Source: Muscardinus avellanarius | Lineage: Eukaryota; Chordata; Mammalia; Rodentia; Gliridae | Direction: 5' to 3' | Length of the DNA stretch: 64,000 nt | NCBI GenBank assembly: GCA_963383645.1 | Contig: OY726564.1 | Location: forward strand, 107,081,540-107,145,539 | Part shown: piece by piece, positions 22,067 through 32,646 of the stretch | Numbering within the stretch: the first letter of the stretch is position 1 | Layout: the number at the start of each line of letters is the position of its first letter | Position numbers and translations under genes: made by a program | The notes under the pieces: model-generated | Told to the model about the DNA's origin: nothing | Database searches by the model: none | What the model saw: the letters and a program-made list of their open reading frames with translations, nothing else

Positions 22067-22143
22067 GCATCTTAAAACATAAAGTATTTCCTTATTATGA
22101 AAGACACTGAAGCATGGAAATTAAGTTCACTGAAAGACCTTAC

Positions 22144-22328
22144 TTTTTCTGATGCTCTAGCCAGGCTAACTCAGCCTTCGTTTTCTCCTTCAAGGCCTTT
22201 TCCCGGAGACGCAGCAATGAAGACTGGTGAGCCGCCCTCATCTCCTCTTCTTTCATATACTGTCGAACCATCTCCATAGTAAATTTAGAAAAGCTATCTT
22301 GACCCCCTGAGAACGGCATGCTCAGCTC
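22144..22328 (-). CDS. CEP350: CEP350 coding exon, start of second coiled-coil block
   Basis: A 185-nt exon, acceptor ctctcctttag, donor AAA|gtaagg. It reads ELSMPFSGGQDSFSKFTMEM, then VRQYMKEEEMRAAHQSSLLR, then LREKALKEKTKAELAWLEHQ and KK. From VRQYMKEEE on it is a continuous charged helix, typical of a centrosomal coiled coil. Two bases of a Lys codon remain for the next exon. Confidence 0.95.
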
Positions 22329-22404
22329 CTAAAGGAGAGTTTATTTTCAAGTTTATTATCTTTTCGACCTATTGGTACTAACTTCATTAAAAGAGTTGTG
22401 TATT

Positions 22405-22610
22405 GGCCAGGGGTGGTGGTGCATGCTTGTCATCCCAGTACTTCGGAGGCTGAGACAGAAGGATCACAGGTTTGAGGACAGTTTCATCAAGTAGTGAGAC
22501 TCATCAACCTAGCAATGCCCTGTTTCAAAGTAAAAATAAAATAGGGCTGGAGGTGTAGCTCTGAGGTAGAATGTCCCTGGGTTCAATCTCTAGTAGCACA
22601 AAAAACAAAA
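22405..22610 (+). mobile_element. B1-ID dimer SINE
   Basis: Full dimer with atcaacctagcaatgccctg, an older variant of the left part. Confidence 0.88.
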
Positions 22611-22637
22611 GAGGTGCCACTTATAAAAATCAATTAT

Positions 22638-22866
22638 GAGCCGGGCATGGTGGCACACATCTGTAATCCCAGTACATGTAAGGCTGAGACGGGAGAATCA
22701 CAGGTTCGAAGTCAGCCTCAGCAATTTAACAAGGCTCTCAGCAACTTAGTGAGACCCATTTTCCAAATAAGAATTAAAACGGAGTAGGGGTATAAATTGG
22801 AGTAGAATTACCCTCGGTTCAATTCCCAGGACCACAAATAAATAAGCCAGCCAGCCAGCCAGCCAG
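22638..22866 (+). mobile_element. B1-ID dimer SINE plus (CCAG)n
   Basis: Full dimer; its tail is followed by (CCAG)5 at 22846-22866. Confidence 0.87.
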
Positions 22867-23328
22867 GAACGGCAGTGCATGCCTATAATCCCATCTTTTC
22901 AGGAGGCTGAAGCAAGAGGATCACTTGGGCACACTAGTTTAAGAACCTGGGCAAAGCTGGGCGTGGCTGCGCACGCTTGCAATCCCAGCATTTGGGAGGC
23001 TGAGACACAGGTTGGAAGCCAGCCTCGGCTACTTAGTGAGGTGCTTTGCAACTCAGTGAGACCTTGTTTCAAAATAAAGAATAAAAAATAGGGCTGAGGA
23101 TGTCGCTCAGAGGTAGAATGCCCTGGGTTTCATCCCCAGTACTACAAAAAAGAAGAAGAAGAAGAGGAGGACGAGGACGAGGACGAGGACGAGGAGGACG
23201 AGAAGGAGGAGGAGGACAAGGAGAATGAGGAGGACAAGGAGGACGAGGAGGAGGACAAGGAGGAGGAGGAGCAGCAGCAGCAGCCTGGGCAACATAATAA
23301 GACCCCATTTCAAAAATAAGTAAGAAAT
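22866..23328 (+). mobile_element. B1 monomer split by a B1-ID SINE with expanded triplet tail
   Basis: Outer B1-like monomer 22866-22955 resumes at 23283-23328 (cctgggcaacataataagac). The inner dimer is 22956-23148. The duplication cctgggcaa flanks the inner element and its triplet-repeat tail. Confidence 0.82.
23149..23282. repeat. purine-rich triplet repeat (GAA/GAG/GAC/CAG)n
   Basis: About 134 bp of near-uninterrupted triplets in place of a SINE A tail. Long Glu/Asp frame on plus, Leu/Pro frames on minus; non-coding. Confidence 0.95.
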
Positions 23329-23535
23329 AGCTGGGCGTAGTGGCTCACGCTTGTAGCCCCAGCACTCGGGAGGCTGAGACAGGAGGATCGCACAGGTTCG
23401 AAGCCAGCCTCAGCTATTTAGTGAGGCTCTCAGCTAAACAGGAGACCCTGTTTCCAAATGAAATACAAAAAATAGCTCTGGGAGTATAGCCCGGAGGTAG
23501 AAAGCTTCTGGGTTCCATCCCTAGTACCACCAAAA
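23329..23535 (+). mobile_element. B1-ID dimer SINE (type B)
   Basis: Full dimer with ctgggagtatagcccggagg. Confidence 0.92.
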
Positions 23536-23606
23536 ATAAATAAATAAGTATAAATAAACAAATTAAAATTAAAATTCATCTGCTCATTTATTTAACCAAT
23601 AAAATC

Positions 23607-23609
<3 letters not shown>

Positions 23610-23652
<43 letters not shown>
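23610..23652. repeat. (TG)n microsatellite
   Basis: About 21 TG units adjoining the 3' end of a minus ID element. Confidence 0.97.
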
Positions 23653-23653
<1 letters not shown>

Positions 23654-23727
23654 TCCTAGGAATAGAATCCAGGGCCTCACATAGGCTAGGCAAGATCTCT
23701 GCTACTGAGTCACACACCCAACCCAGC
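23653..23727 (-). mobile_element. ID element
   Basis: tcacataggctaggcaagat then ctgctactgagtcacacacc: complement of an ID element. Confidence 0.8.
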
Positions 23728-23859
23728 CAGTAAAATTTTAATGAATAATTTCTGTAAGCCATGTACTGTCCCAGGGATATACGGTAAGGTAAGAATTTTT
23801 TCCTGATATCTAAAAGGCATACAATTAGGAAAGAAGAATAACTGACAATTTATTTACTT

Positions 23860-24206
23860 ATTTATTTTGCAGTATGGGGGATGGAACCCAGGGCCACTGA
23901 ACCTCCAGCTTACACCCCCTAGTCCTATTTTTTAATCTTTTTTTATTTTCTGAAACAGGGTCTCACTGAGTTGCGAAGAATTTCGCTAAGTAGCTGAGGC
24001 TGTCCACAAACTGCCTCCCAAATGCTGGGATTACAAGCATGTGCCACCATGCCTGGACTCTAGCCTTATTTTTAATTATTTTGAAACAGGGTCTCACTAA
24101 GTTACCAAGGGCTTCACTAAGTAGCTGAGGCTATCCACAAACCACAATCCTCCTGTCTAGGCCTCCCAAATGCTGGGATTACAAGCATGTGCCACCACAC
24201 CCAGCT
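23860..24206 (-). mobile_element. two minus B1-ID SINEs
   Basis: A dimer with internal deletion (23868-24058) and a second linker-plus-B1 copy (24062-24206). Flanking duplication ataactgacaattt / ataattgacaattt encloses both. Confidence 0.83.
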
Positions 24207-24301
24207 GATAATTGACAATTTGTAAATGGAATAAAGAAATAAGAGTAAAGCAAGTGAAAAAGTTATAGAGAAAATACTGACTCAGCTCCTCAAAGGTTTT
24301 G

Positions 24302-24303
<2 letters not shown>

Positions 24304-24348
<45 letters not shown>

Positions 24349-24516
24349 TGTTACTGGGGATTGAACCCTTGAACCCTGGGACATTCTACCTTTGAACTAT
24401 ATTTGCAGCTATGGAAGGCCTCACTAGCTGTGGAGGCTGGCAGTCAATCTGATTCTTCTATCTCAAGCTCAGCCCTTCAAGTACTGGCGTTATAGGCATG
24501 TACCACCACACCTACC
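24304..24516 (-). mobile_element. (TG)n plus diverged B1-ID SINE
   Basis: (TG)n at 24304-24350 adjoining the ID end of a diverged minus dimer. Confidence 0.83.
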
Positions 24517-24550
24517 TTCTTGTCTCATTTGAAGGAGTAAGTTTATATGC

Positions 24551-24776
24551 TTTTTTTTTTTTTTTTTGCAGGTCTAGGGATGGAACCCAGGGGAACCCAG
24601 GGGCATTTGCCCTCCAAGCACACCCCCTGCCCTATTTTTTATGCTTTATTTTGAGACAGGGTCTCACTACGTTGCAGAGGGCCTCATTAAGTAGCTGAGG
24701 CTGTCTGTGAACCACGATCCTCCAGTCTCAGCCTCCAGAATGCTGGGATTACAAGTGTGCGCCACCATGCCTGGCT
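24551..24776 (-). mobile_element. B1-ID dimer SINE, type D
   Basis: T17, tgcaggtctagggatggaac, with gggaacccag duplicated in tandem inside the ID part; full B1 part. Ends 182 bp from the 24958 exon border. Confidence 0.92.
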
Positions 24777-24957
24777 ATAAGTTTGTATTCTACTTTGTAA
24801 GAAGACTGAAACCAGATTTTAGAAGGAAAATAAAAACTGATTCTTTGAAAAACAATTCTGGTAACTGGCAACTTGTCTCAAATATAAAAATGCACTCTTG
24901 GTATCTTTAAGAGAGTGCATCTCCAACCTTTTGCCTCGACAAGCAAATGAAACACAC

Positions 24958-25160
24958 CTTGGAAGAAGACAGTGCAGGCGCAGTCTTGTCTGGGGAAGCT
25001 TCCTCATCAGAGTCCTCATGATGGTCCTTTTTCTTTTCCATGTTGAATCTGCGGTGACTCTCAGAAGGCAGTAAAGATCGAAACGATTTTTCTTCTATTT
25101 CATCTTCTGTCATGGATTCATCAAATTTCAGGGAATACTCTGTTGCAATAGAAGTTGAAT
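24958..25160 (-). CDS. CEP350: CEP350 coding exon, acidic linker
   Basis: A 203-nt exon, acceptor ttcttttag, donor AAG|gtgtgt. It reads STSIATEYSLKFDESMTEDE, then IEEKSFRSLLPSESHRRFNM, then EKKKDHHEDSDEEASPDKTA and PALSSSK, ending in phase 0. The EYSLKFDESMTEDEIEEKSF part is conserved in my recollection of mammalian CEP350. The upstream intron holds a (TG)n repeat and a minus SINE within 60-280 bp of the acceptor. Confidence 0.94.
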
Positions 25161-25213
25161 CTAAAAGAACAGGGAAAGGTAGTTGTTGTGGGGCTTTTTT
25201 GTTTTGTTTTTGG

Positions 25214-25259
<46 letters not shown>

Positions 25260-25440
25260 TGTTTTACTGGGGGTTGAACCCAGGGGCATTCTACCTCCTC
25301 TGAGCTACACTCCTAGCCCTATTTTATTTTTTATTTTTGAAACAGGGTCTAAGTTGCGAGGAATGGCTGCAAACCTGTGATCCTCCTGTCTCAGCCTCCC
25401 AAGCACTGAGATTATAAGTGAACACCACCATATTCAGCTA
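25214..25440 (-). mobile_element. (TG)n plus B1-ID SINE
   Basis: (TG)n at 25216-25262 adjoining the ID end; the B1 part is internally shortened. Confidence 0.88.
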
Positions 25441-25804
25441 GAAAGTAGATTTTATAACTACTCTCAGTAGGTATTTAATTACCAGCCCTTCTGCCTCTTT
25501 CTGGGACAATCCAACATAAATACAACTGCTCAGTAGCAATAACTAGGCACAGACTAAGAAAATTCACTTACCTTGCAAACAAGGAAAAGAATTGTATAAT
25601 AACTAGGAATATTAGGATAAGAAATCTGGTGAGAGTGAATGTACTTCATTAAAGTGCTTTTACAAATCAGTTAAAAAACTACTAATATACCCCTTCTGAA
25701 AAATGAGAAAAGGTTATGATCAGACACTTCACACAGAAAATACAAACAAAAAGTGTTTAATGCTACTAGTAAAAAAAAGAAAATAAACTTCTTTTAAAGC
25801 AGTT
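25441..25804. other. intron, no recognised feature
   Basis: AT-rich unique sequence. Confidence 0.5.
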
Positions 25805-26020
25805 CATTGGGTGTGGTAGCGCACACTTGTAATCCCAGCATTCGGGAGGCTGAGACTGGAGGATCGCGGTTCGCGAACAGCCTCAGCTACTTAGTGAGGC
25901 CCTCTGCAACTTAGTGAGACCTGGTTTCAAAATAAAAAATAGGGCAGGAGATGTAACTCAGAGGTCGAATGCCCCTGGGTTCCATCCGTAAACCCACAAC
26001 CCCCCCCCCAAAAAAAAAAA
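25805..26020 (+). mobile_element. B1-ID dimer SINE, type D
   Basis: agggcaggagatgtaactca and gaggtcgaatgcccctggg; C10 A10 tail. Confidence 0.92.
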
Positions 26021-26260
26021 CAACCTGGTTCACTAATTCTGTGCTTAGAGACATAATAGCTCTTTCAGGTAGATTCCCATGTGCCTTTGACAGACTGCAG
26101 CCTTTGTCTTATTGAATAGTAACTTTCTACTATCAGCTCATCTGATGGCCTTTTTGAAAACACTAACCAGCTGGCTATTCATTCCAAACATATAACAAGC
26201 CAAAAAACATCCAACCGGTGCACTGTATGTGTGGACAATGTGATTAAGAATTCACTATTA

Positions 26261-26439
26261 TGGCTGGGTGTGGTACTGAACTCTTAATCCTAGTACTTGG
26301 AAGGCTGTGACAGGAGGATCAAAGGTTTGAGGACAGCTTCAGCAAGCAGTGAGACTCTCATCAACCTAACAAGACCCTGTTCCCAAATAAAATAGGGCTG
26401 GGGTTGTAGTTCAGTCCCCAATGCCACACACACACAAAA
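26261..26439 (+). mobile_element. B1-ID dimer SINE, diverged
   Basis: Left part with tcatcaacctaacaagaccc; duplication aattcactat on both sides. Confidence 0.87.
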
Positions 26440-26449
26440 ATTCACTATG

Positions 26450-26617
26450 ATTTGTAATCCCAGCATTCGGGAGGCTGAGACCCGAGGATCGCGGTTTGCG
26501 GACAGCCTCCGCTACTTAGGCCCTTGGCAACTCAGTGAGACCTGGTTTCAAAATAAAGAATAAAAAACAGGGCTAGGGGTGTAGCTCAAAGGTAGAATGC
26601 CCCTGGGTTCCATCCCC

Positions 26618-26659
<42 letters not shown>

Positions 26660-26660
26660 T
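26450..26660 (+). mobile_element. B1-ID SINE with (CA)n end
   Basis: 5'-truncated dimer (26450-26622) whose cagtaacac end runs into (CA)n to 26658. Confidence 0.9.
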
Positions 26661-26752
26661 GTTTCAGTGAACAAATTTCAACTTCATAACAATTATAAAT
26701 ACACTAAATTTTTCTGGATAATGCCAGCATTTGGATTTTTTAAAAAACAAGT

Positions 26753-26975
26753 AAGCCTCGCATGGTGAACACACTTGTAATCCTAGTATTCAGGAGGCTG
26801 AGATTGGAGGATTGTGGTTTGCAGACAGCCTCAGCTATTTAGTGAGGCCCTCCACAACTTAGTGCGACCCTGTTTCAAAATAAAAAATAAAAAATAGGGC
26901 AGGGGGTATAGCCCAAAGGTTGAATGTCCCTGGGTTCCATCCCCAGACCTGTAAAATATAAACAAACAAACAAAC
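26753..26975 (+). mobile_element. B1-ID dimer SINE, type D
   Basis: agggcagggggtatagccca and ccatccccagacctg; (AAAC)n-type tail. Confidence 0.9.
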
Positions 26976-27109
26976 AAGTAAATATCTTATTAATGGGCGC
27001 TGGAGAAAGAGGAAATGGCCTTACCCGCTGAACCTGAAAAAGACTAGACTTTTCATCAGGGCCTGTGGTGGCCGGGATAGCTCTGATGATCTCTAAACTG
27101 CCCTGGAAG

Positions 27110-27305
27110 CAAGGCAGGTGGAGCACACCTGTCATTTCAGTATTTGGGAGGCTAGGACAAGAGGATCACAGGTTCCAGGCCAGCCTCAGCAACTTAGTAA
27201 GACTCTCAGCAACTTAGTGAGACCCTAAAAGAAAAAAACATTGGGGGCCTGGGCTGTGTAGCTTGGAGATAAAATTGCTCTGGATTCAATCCTCCCTAAA
27301 AAGAA
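27110..27305 (+). mobile_element. B1-ID dimer SINE, diverged
   Basis: gtggagcacacctgtcattt ... ctggattcaatcctccctaa. Confidence 0.83.
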
Positions 27306-27853
27306 ACTGGAAATTATTCTTTCATTTTCTTGAAGGATAAGGCATGTATTCAGCCAGAGAAGTTATACTGTCCATCCTATAAAATCCTAGAAGTCTGAAT
27401 GTCCTCTTTTATTTCATTTTGACCTCCTGTATTCCAAACTGGCAGTGTCCCTGCTGGTAAAATTCTATTTCTGGCTTCTGCTGAGATGTGTGATCAAATC
27501 CAAGGGTATTCCTGGTGGAGTTATTACCAATCACATCCTCAGAACATTTTTTTTTTGGGGGGGCGTCTTTTTTTTGCAGTATGGAGAGAGGCTGGGAATT
27601 TCCTAAATCTTCACATTTTGGTTTCTTTTAGAATAAGTCCTTCACATCATTATAAGCTATAAAGAGAAACTAGACCAACCTTCAGTACTTTCCTTAGAAC
27701 ACTCTTTACTTAAAACTAAGACTATCACTTTCAAGGTACTTTCCACAAAACACAAGAACATACTTCAGTCAAGTTATCTGCTACTTTCTACCATAGATGA
27801 CCTGTCCTCCAGTCTCTACACAAATGATTATGCATATGTGCAAGGAAAGTTAC
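27306..27853. other. intron, no repeat recognised
   Basis: Unique sequence downstream of the 27854-28023 exon; T/G-rich run at 27548-27576. Confidence 0.5.
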
Positions 27854-28023
27854 CTTTCTCATCAGGAAGCGATGGAATGCTATCGCTTCGTAAAGAAGCG
27901 TCTGCAGCAGTCTGAAGCTGTTCATCAATTGAAGTCTCCATCTTTTCACCATGAAGTTTCTTCTCATTTTCCTTACAAGATGGAACTGAAGGGCTTTCCT
28001 GATGGCTGCTACCACTACTGCTT
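27854..28023 (-). CDS. CEP350: CEP350 coding exon, acidic Ser-rich
   Basis: A 170-nt exon, acceptor tccataaacag, donor AAG|gtaact. It reads SSSGSSHQESPSVPSCKENE, then KKLHGEKMETSIDEQLQTAA, then DASLRSDSIPSLPDEK, with one base left over for an Asp codon. It lies after the largest intron bounded by two exons in the window (about 8 kb). Confidence 0.93.
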
Positions 28024-28320
28024 CTGTTTATGGATATTATGGGAACAAGCAAAAAAGCAATTAGGTAAGGATCATAACGTGAAATACACTCTTTTGACCA
28101 GATGACTGTGCCTGATAACCAAGATACACAGTGAAGAAAGATGCAAAACACAAAACCTGAACAGACATAAACCTGAGAATCAGCTATTTTGAAGAAGATG
28201 AGTGTGCGGTAGTATGTTCACTTTGAAATTGTCCCGGAAGGCAACAACTACTCTTAGGTTGTCACTCCTTTTTCTTCCTTTGATTTCAAAGTCAAACTTC
28301 TGGCAAAGAGGGATTCTACT

Positions 28321-28525
28321 GCCGGGCATGGTGGCGCAGGCTTGTAATCCCCGCGCTTGGGAGGCTGAGACAGGAGGATCACACAGGTTTAAAGCCAGCC
28401 TCAGCTACTTAGTGAGGCTCTCAGCAACTTAGTGAGACCCTGTTTCCAAATAAAATATAAAATAAGTCTGAGAATATAGCTCGGAGGTAGAAAAGCCCCT
28501 GGGTTCCACTCCCAGTACCACCAAA
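28321..28525 (+). mobile_element. B1-ID dimer SINE (type B)
   Basis: Full dimer with gaatatagctcggaggtaga. Confidence 0.93.
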
Positions 28526-28607
28526 CAAATGTTAGTTTCCTTAACCTAGGGTTTTGTTTTGTTCCCATTCTTATTCATACAATCTCCTGCATCCCTGTAA
28601 CTTCATC

Positions 28608-28610
<3 letters not shown>

Positions 28611-28663
<53 letters not shown>

Positions 28664-28677
28664 GCGCGCGTGTGTGT
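28611..28677. repeat. (TG)n(CG)n(TG)n alternating tract
   Basis: About 66 bp of alternating purine-pyrimidine with a central CG-rich block at 28650-28670. Confidence 0.97.
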
Positions 28678-28851
28678 TGTTAGGCACTGACACCAGAAGT
28701 ATTCTGCTTCTGAGCTACATATACTCCCAAGCCATCATTATTCTTGAAACAGGGTCTCACTGAGTCACCACACAGTGGCCCCAAATCTGCACTCTTTCTG
28801 CCTCGGACTCTCAAGTACTCAGATTACAGGCATGTGCCTCCATGCCCACTT
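28678..28851 (-). mobile_element. B1-ID SINE, diverged
   Basis: ID part ctgcttctgagctacatata, then gaaacagggtctcactgagt, then a diverged B1 part. Confidence 0.78.
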
Positions 28852-29702
28852 GTGTAAACCACATGTGCATTGTTAGATTCTTCCTCCCCTACATTCAACC
28901 TCAAGTATCCAATGTCCACTGAATTTCTCATTTCGGCTCTCCTTTAGCCAGCCAACTAGACGTTTGCAGTAGCCTCCCGAATGCTTTCCTTCCTCCTTGT
29001 TTTATTTATTCATTTTTAAAAAACAGGATATAAGAAACCTATCCTGATTCAGGTTTTGAGATTCTCTGCTAATGCTATTTGCTTCTCTGAAATGCTCTAC
29101 CTTTTGTTTGCTTAGTAATTACTAAATCAAGACATCTCTGAAGTCCTCATAGACTCCCCATCTCTCAAGGAATATCTGGTCACTTCTCTTCCTAAGTTCA
29201 TACTGTTTTTTCTTTAACCAAAAGTTTACTGGAAATTCCTACTCAGAACACCCAAGTATGATTTTTACTGGACATTTATTAATTGCCAATTTATGTATAA
29301 GTTGCTTTTTATTTCCTTAAAAGATTACCCAACACATATCAGAAAAATCAATGTTTCATTTAGGTAGCATGATTAGAATTTAAAATACTGTGGTGAAACT
29401 ATCTGATAGAATATAATGCAATTGGAATGCAAGCCAGATGGTACATAGTAGTTTTTGATATGTATTTATATGATAGTATCTATCAGAATATAATTGATCT
29501 GATTTAATATTCTAATAAAGTTATAAAGTAAAAGATAAAATATGGCAAATAGCAAGGACTTAAAAACAGAAGGACATAAAGTTGAAACCAAATTCTACCA
29601 TTTAGTAGTTACATGCTAATCCTTTCCTCAATAAATACGTAGTAGATTGTCTACTGTGTGCTAGAAACTTTGCTGGGTTTGTAGGTTGCAGGTGTACATG
29701 AT
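28852..29702. other. intron, mostly unique
   Basis: AT-rich; no exon. A MIR/L2-like bit may lie near 29640-29700. Confidence 0.4.
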
Positions 29703-30215
29703 CCCTAGGTAGGATGGCTATAATAGTAAGACAGTAACAAGTATTGGCAAGGATGTGGGAAAGTTTTACACTCCTGGTAGGAATGTAAAATGGTTCAGAT
29801 GCTTTGAAAGACACTTTGGTAACCCTTGAAAAAGTTGAAATTTTTCAAAGAGTTAAACATAGTATGTTACCAAATGGCCCAGTAATTTTATTCCTAAGTA
29901 AAAAAAAGAAATAAAAACATATGCCCACATAAAAACCTACATATAAATGGCCATAACAGCATTATTCATAATAGCCAAAGAGTAGACACAACCTAAATGC
30001 CCATCAACTGATAAATGGCACATCTACGCAACAGAATATGGCTTGGCCATAAAAATAGTCGTGACACATGCTGCAACATGAATGGACCCTGGAGACATGA
30101 TGCTAAGTGAAAGAAATCAGTCATTTAGAACCATGTATTGTAAGATGCCACTTAAATAAAAAATTCACAACAGGAAAATCCATAGAGAATGGTGTAGTTG
30201 ATTCATGGTTGCCAT
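29703..30215 (+). mobile_element. L1 ORF2 3' fragment, old
   Basis: Sense L1 order: aagtattggcaaggatgtgg, acactcctggtaggaatgta, catgaatggaccctggagac and following. Many frame breaks. Confidence 0.8.
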
Positions 30216-30231
30216 AGTCCATCACTGCTAT

Positions 30232-30460
30232 GGTACTGGCTTTCTTTATAAGGTAATGAAATGAAGCCCTCAAAGAGTTTCTAGTCTACAGTACAAGTGA
30301 CAAATAAAGGAACGAGGATATAGGTGTGGCCAGGACTATAAGAGGCCCACGCAGAATGCTTTGGGAGATGCTGAGGGGGCCCCTTAGGACAACAAGGGAT
30401 AGCACTGACTCCTGAAGGACAAGTAAAAATAAACTATATAAGAATGGAGCAGGGATGACC
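30232..30460. repeat. possible L2-type remnant
   Basis: agagtttctagtctacagta ... actgactcctgaaggacaag resembles old L2-like repeats; uncertain. Confidence 0.35.
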
Positions 30461-30504
30461 TAGAAAGAAAGAATACACATCACATGTAATCAAACAGAAG
30501 ACCA

Positions 30505-30718
30505 AGCCGGGCGTGGTGGTGCATGCTTATAATCCCAGCATTTGGAAGGCTGAGACAGGAAGATCACAGTTTGCGGACAGCCTCAGCTACTTAGTGATGC
30601 CCTCTGCAACTCAGTGAGACCGTTTCAAAATTTAAAATTAAAAAAAAAAAAATTGGGCAGGGGTGTAGCTCGGAAGTCGAATGCCCCTGGGTTCCATCTC
30701 CAGACCAGACCCGCAAAA
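30505..30718 (+). mobile_element. B1-ID dimer SINE, type D
   Basis: ttgggcaggggtgtagctcg ... gaccagacccgc, followed by (AAAG)n. Confidence 0.93.
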
Positions 30719-30743
30719 AAAGAAAGAAAGAAAGAAAGAAGGA

Positions 30744-30779
<36 letters not shown>

Positions 30780-30836
30780 ATAAAAATAGAGCTGGGTGTA
30801 TGGCTTGGAGGTAGAATGCCCCTGGGTTCCATCCCC

Positions 30837-30892
<56 letters not shown>
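30719..30892. repeat. (AAAG)n, SINE ID end, (CA)n
   Basis: (AAAG)n 30719-30781; an ID-only SINE end 30782-30842 (+); (CA)26 30841-30892. Confidence 0.93.
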
Positions 30893-30893
<1 letters not shown>

Positions 30894-31040
30894 AGAAGAA
30901 AAGAAAAACATAGCTTTTTTAAAAAAAACTGGATTAGAATTAGTGGGTTATGATAAAAGGAAAAATGCCAAAAGACAGTGCTGGAGATAGACCAAAGGCT
31001 CAATTGTAAAGGGACTTTTATGCTATGCTGAGTGCTTTGG

Positions 31041-31264
31041 ATTTGTGTGTGTGTGTGGGGGGGGGGGGTACTGGGGTGGAACCCAGAGGCTTTCTACCTC
31101 CGGGCTATACTCCCAGACCTTTTCTATATTTTATTTGGAAACAGGGTCTCACTAAGTTGCTGAGAGCCTCACTCAGTAGCTGAGGCTGGCTTCGAACCTG
31201 TGCGATTCTCCTGTGTCAGCCTCCCAAGCGCGGAGATTACAAGCGTGTGCCCCCACGCCCGTAG
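31041..31264 (-). mobile_element. B1-ID dimer SINE with (TG)nGn tail
   Basis: (TG)8 G12, then a full minus dimer. Duplication gtgctttggattt on both sides. Confidence 0.93.
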
Positions 31265-31890
31265 TGCTTTGGATTTTATCTTGAATGACTTGAGACAATA
31301 CCAACAGTTCCAAACAACTGAATAACCAAACTGGTTGCAAATGTTAGAAATCATTCTGCTTACCATGTGGTCGTGATTGGAGTGGAGAAGGTCAGAGGAT
31401 GAGGAGACCTATTAGCAGTGACTACAGTAATCTAGTGTCCTAAATGATGTAAGTATCAGTGAAGGTAACTGTCAGGAAAGGTTACATAAAAGTCACGTAG
31501 TTTCAGCTGGGTGTGGTAGTGCATGCTTGTAATCACAGAATTTAGGAGGCTGATACTGGAGAATCGAAAGTTTGAGGCCAGCCTCAGCAACTTAACAAGA
31601 CCTGGTTTTAAAATAAAAAACTAATTGTTTGGCAATTCTGAGTAATAAGAACCATGCAACTGAATGTATGCCATTTTCAATATGTTCCACATAAAAATTT
31701 AAAAAAGAACCATGCAGGAGGTATCAGAATACCCAACTTCAAATTATACTACAGAGCTAGAGTAACAAAAACTGTAGTACTAGCACAAAACCAGACACAG
31801 GGACCAAAGGAAAAGAATACAAAACACAGAAACAAATCCTTGCCCTTGTAGCCAGTTGATTTTTAACAAAAGAGTAAAAAATACACACAG

Positions 31891-32088
31891 ATATGCCGGA
31901 CGTGGTGGTGCACGCTTGTAATCCCCGCGCTTGGGAGGCAGAGACAGGAGGATCGCGCAGATTCAAAGCCAGCCGCGCTGGCTTAAGAGACCCTGTTTCA
32001 AAAATATTTTAAAATAGGTCTGGGAGTGTAGCCCGAAGGTAGAAGGGCTTCCAGGAAGCCCAGTACCACAAAAAAAAAAAAAAATACA
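31891..32088 (+). mobile_element. B1-ID SINE, type C, inside the L1
   Basis: gccgcgctggcttaagagac and gggcttccaggaagccc. Duplication aatacacacagata on both sides. Confidence 0.93.
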
Positions 32089-32646
32089 CACAGATAAAAG
32101 AACCTTTTCAATAAGAGGTGCGGGGAAAACTGTATATCCATATATAGAAGAATGAATTTATACACTCCTGCCTCACTCTACGTAAGAGTCAGCTCAGGGT
32201 AGATCAAAGACCTAAAAATTAGATCAAGACTTTGCAATTACCAGAAGAGGGCATAAGACCAACTATTCAACAGATATGCACTGGGAGACTTTCTCAATAA
32301 GATGCTGAAACCTCAGGAAATAAAATTGAGAATCAATAAATGGGACGGCATCAAATTGAAAAGCTTTTGCTTGGCAAAGGAAACAATCAAGAGTCTGACA
32401 AGAGAGCCTACAGAACGGGAGAAAATCTTTGACTAGAATATATAAATAATTTTTAAAACTTAATACTAAAAAGAAAAAATAATAACCTAATCAAAATTGA
32501 ACTTAATAGGTACTTCCCAAGAAATACATAAGGCCAATAAACATATAAAAATGTTCAATAGCATTAGTAATCAAGGAAAAGCAAACCAAAACTACACTGA
32601 GAGTCCATCTAACTCTAAATAGAATGGCAGTCATCAAGAATACAAA

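Noticed and set aside
23069..23313. Pro-rich and Leu-rich minus frames, Glu/Asp-rich plus frame
   Set aside because: Six-frame translations of a triplet repeat in a SINE tail, not a protein.
30591..31003. Several overlapping frames with Cys-Val and Phe-Leu-Ser runs
   Set aside because: Translations of (CA)n and (AAAG)n repeats and SINE ends.
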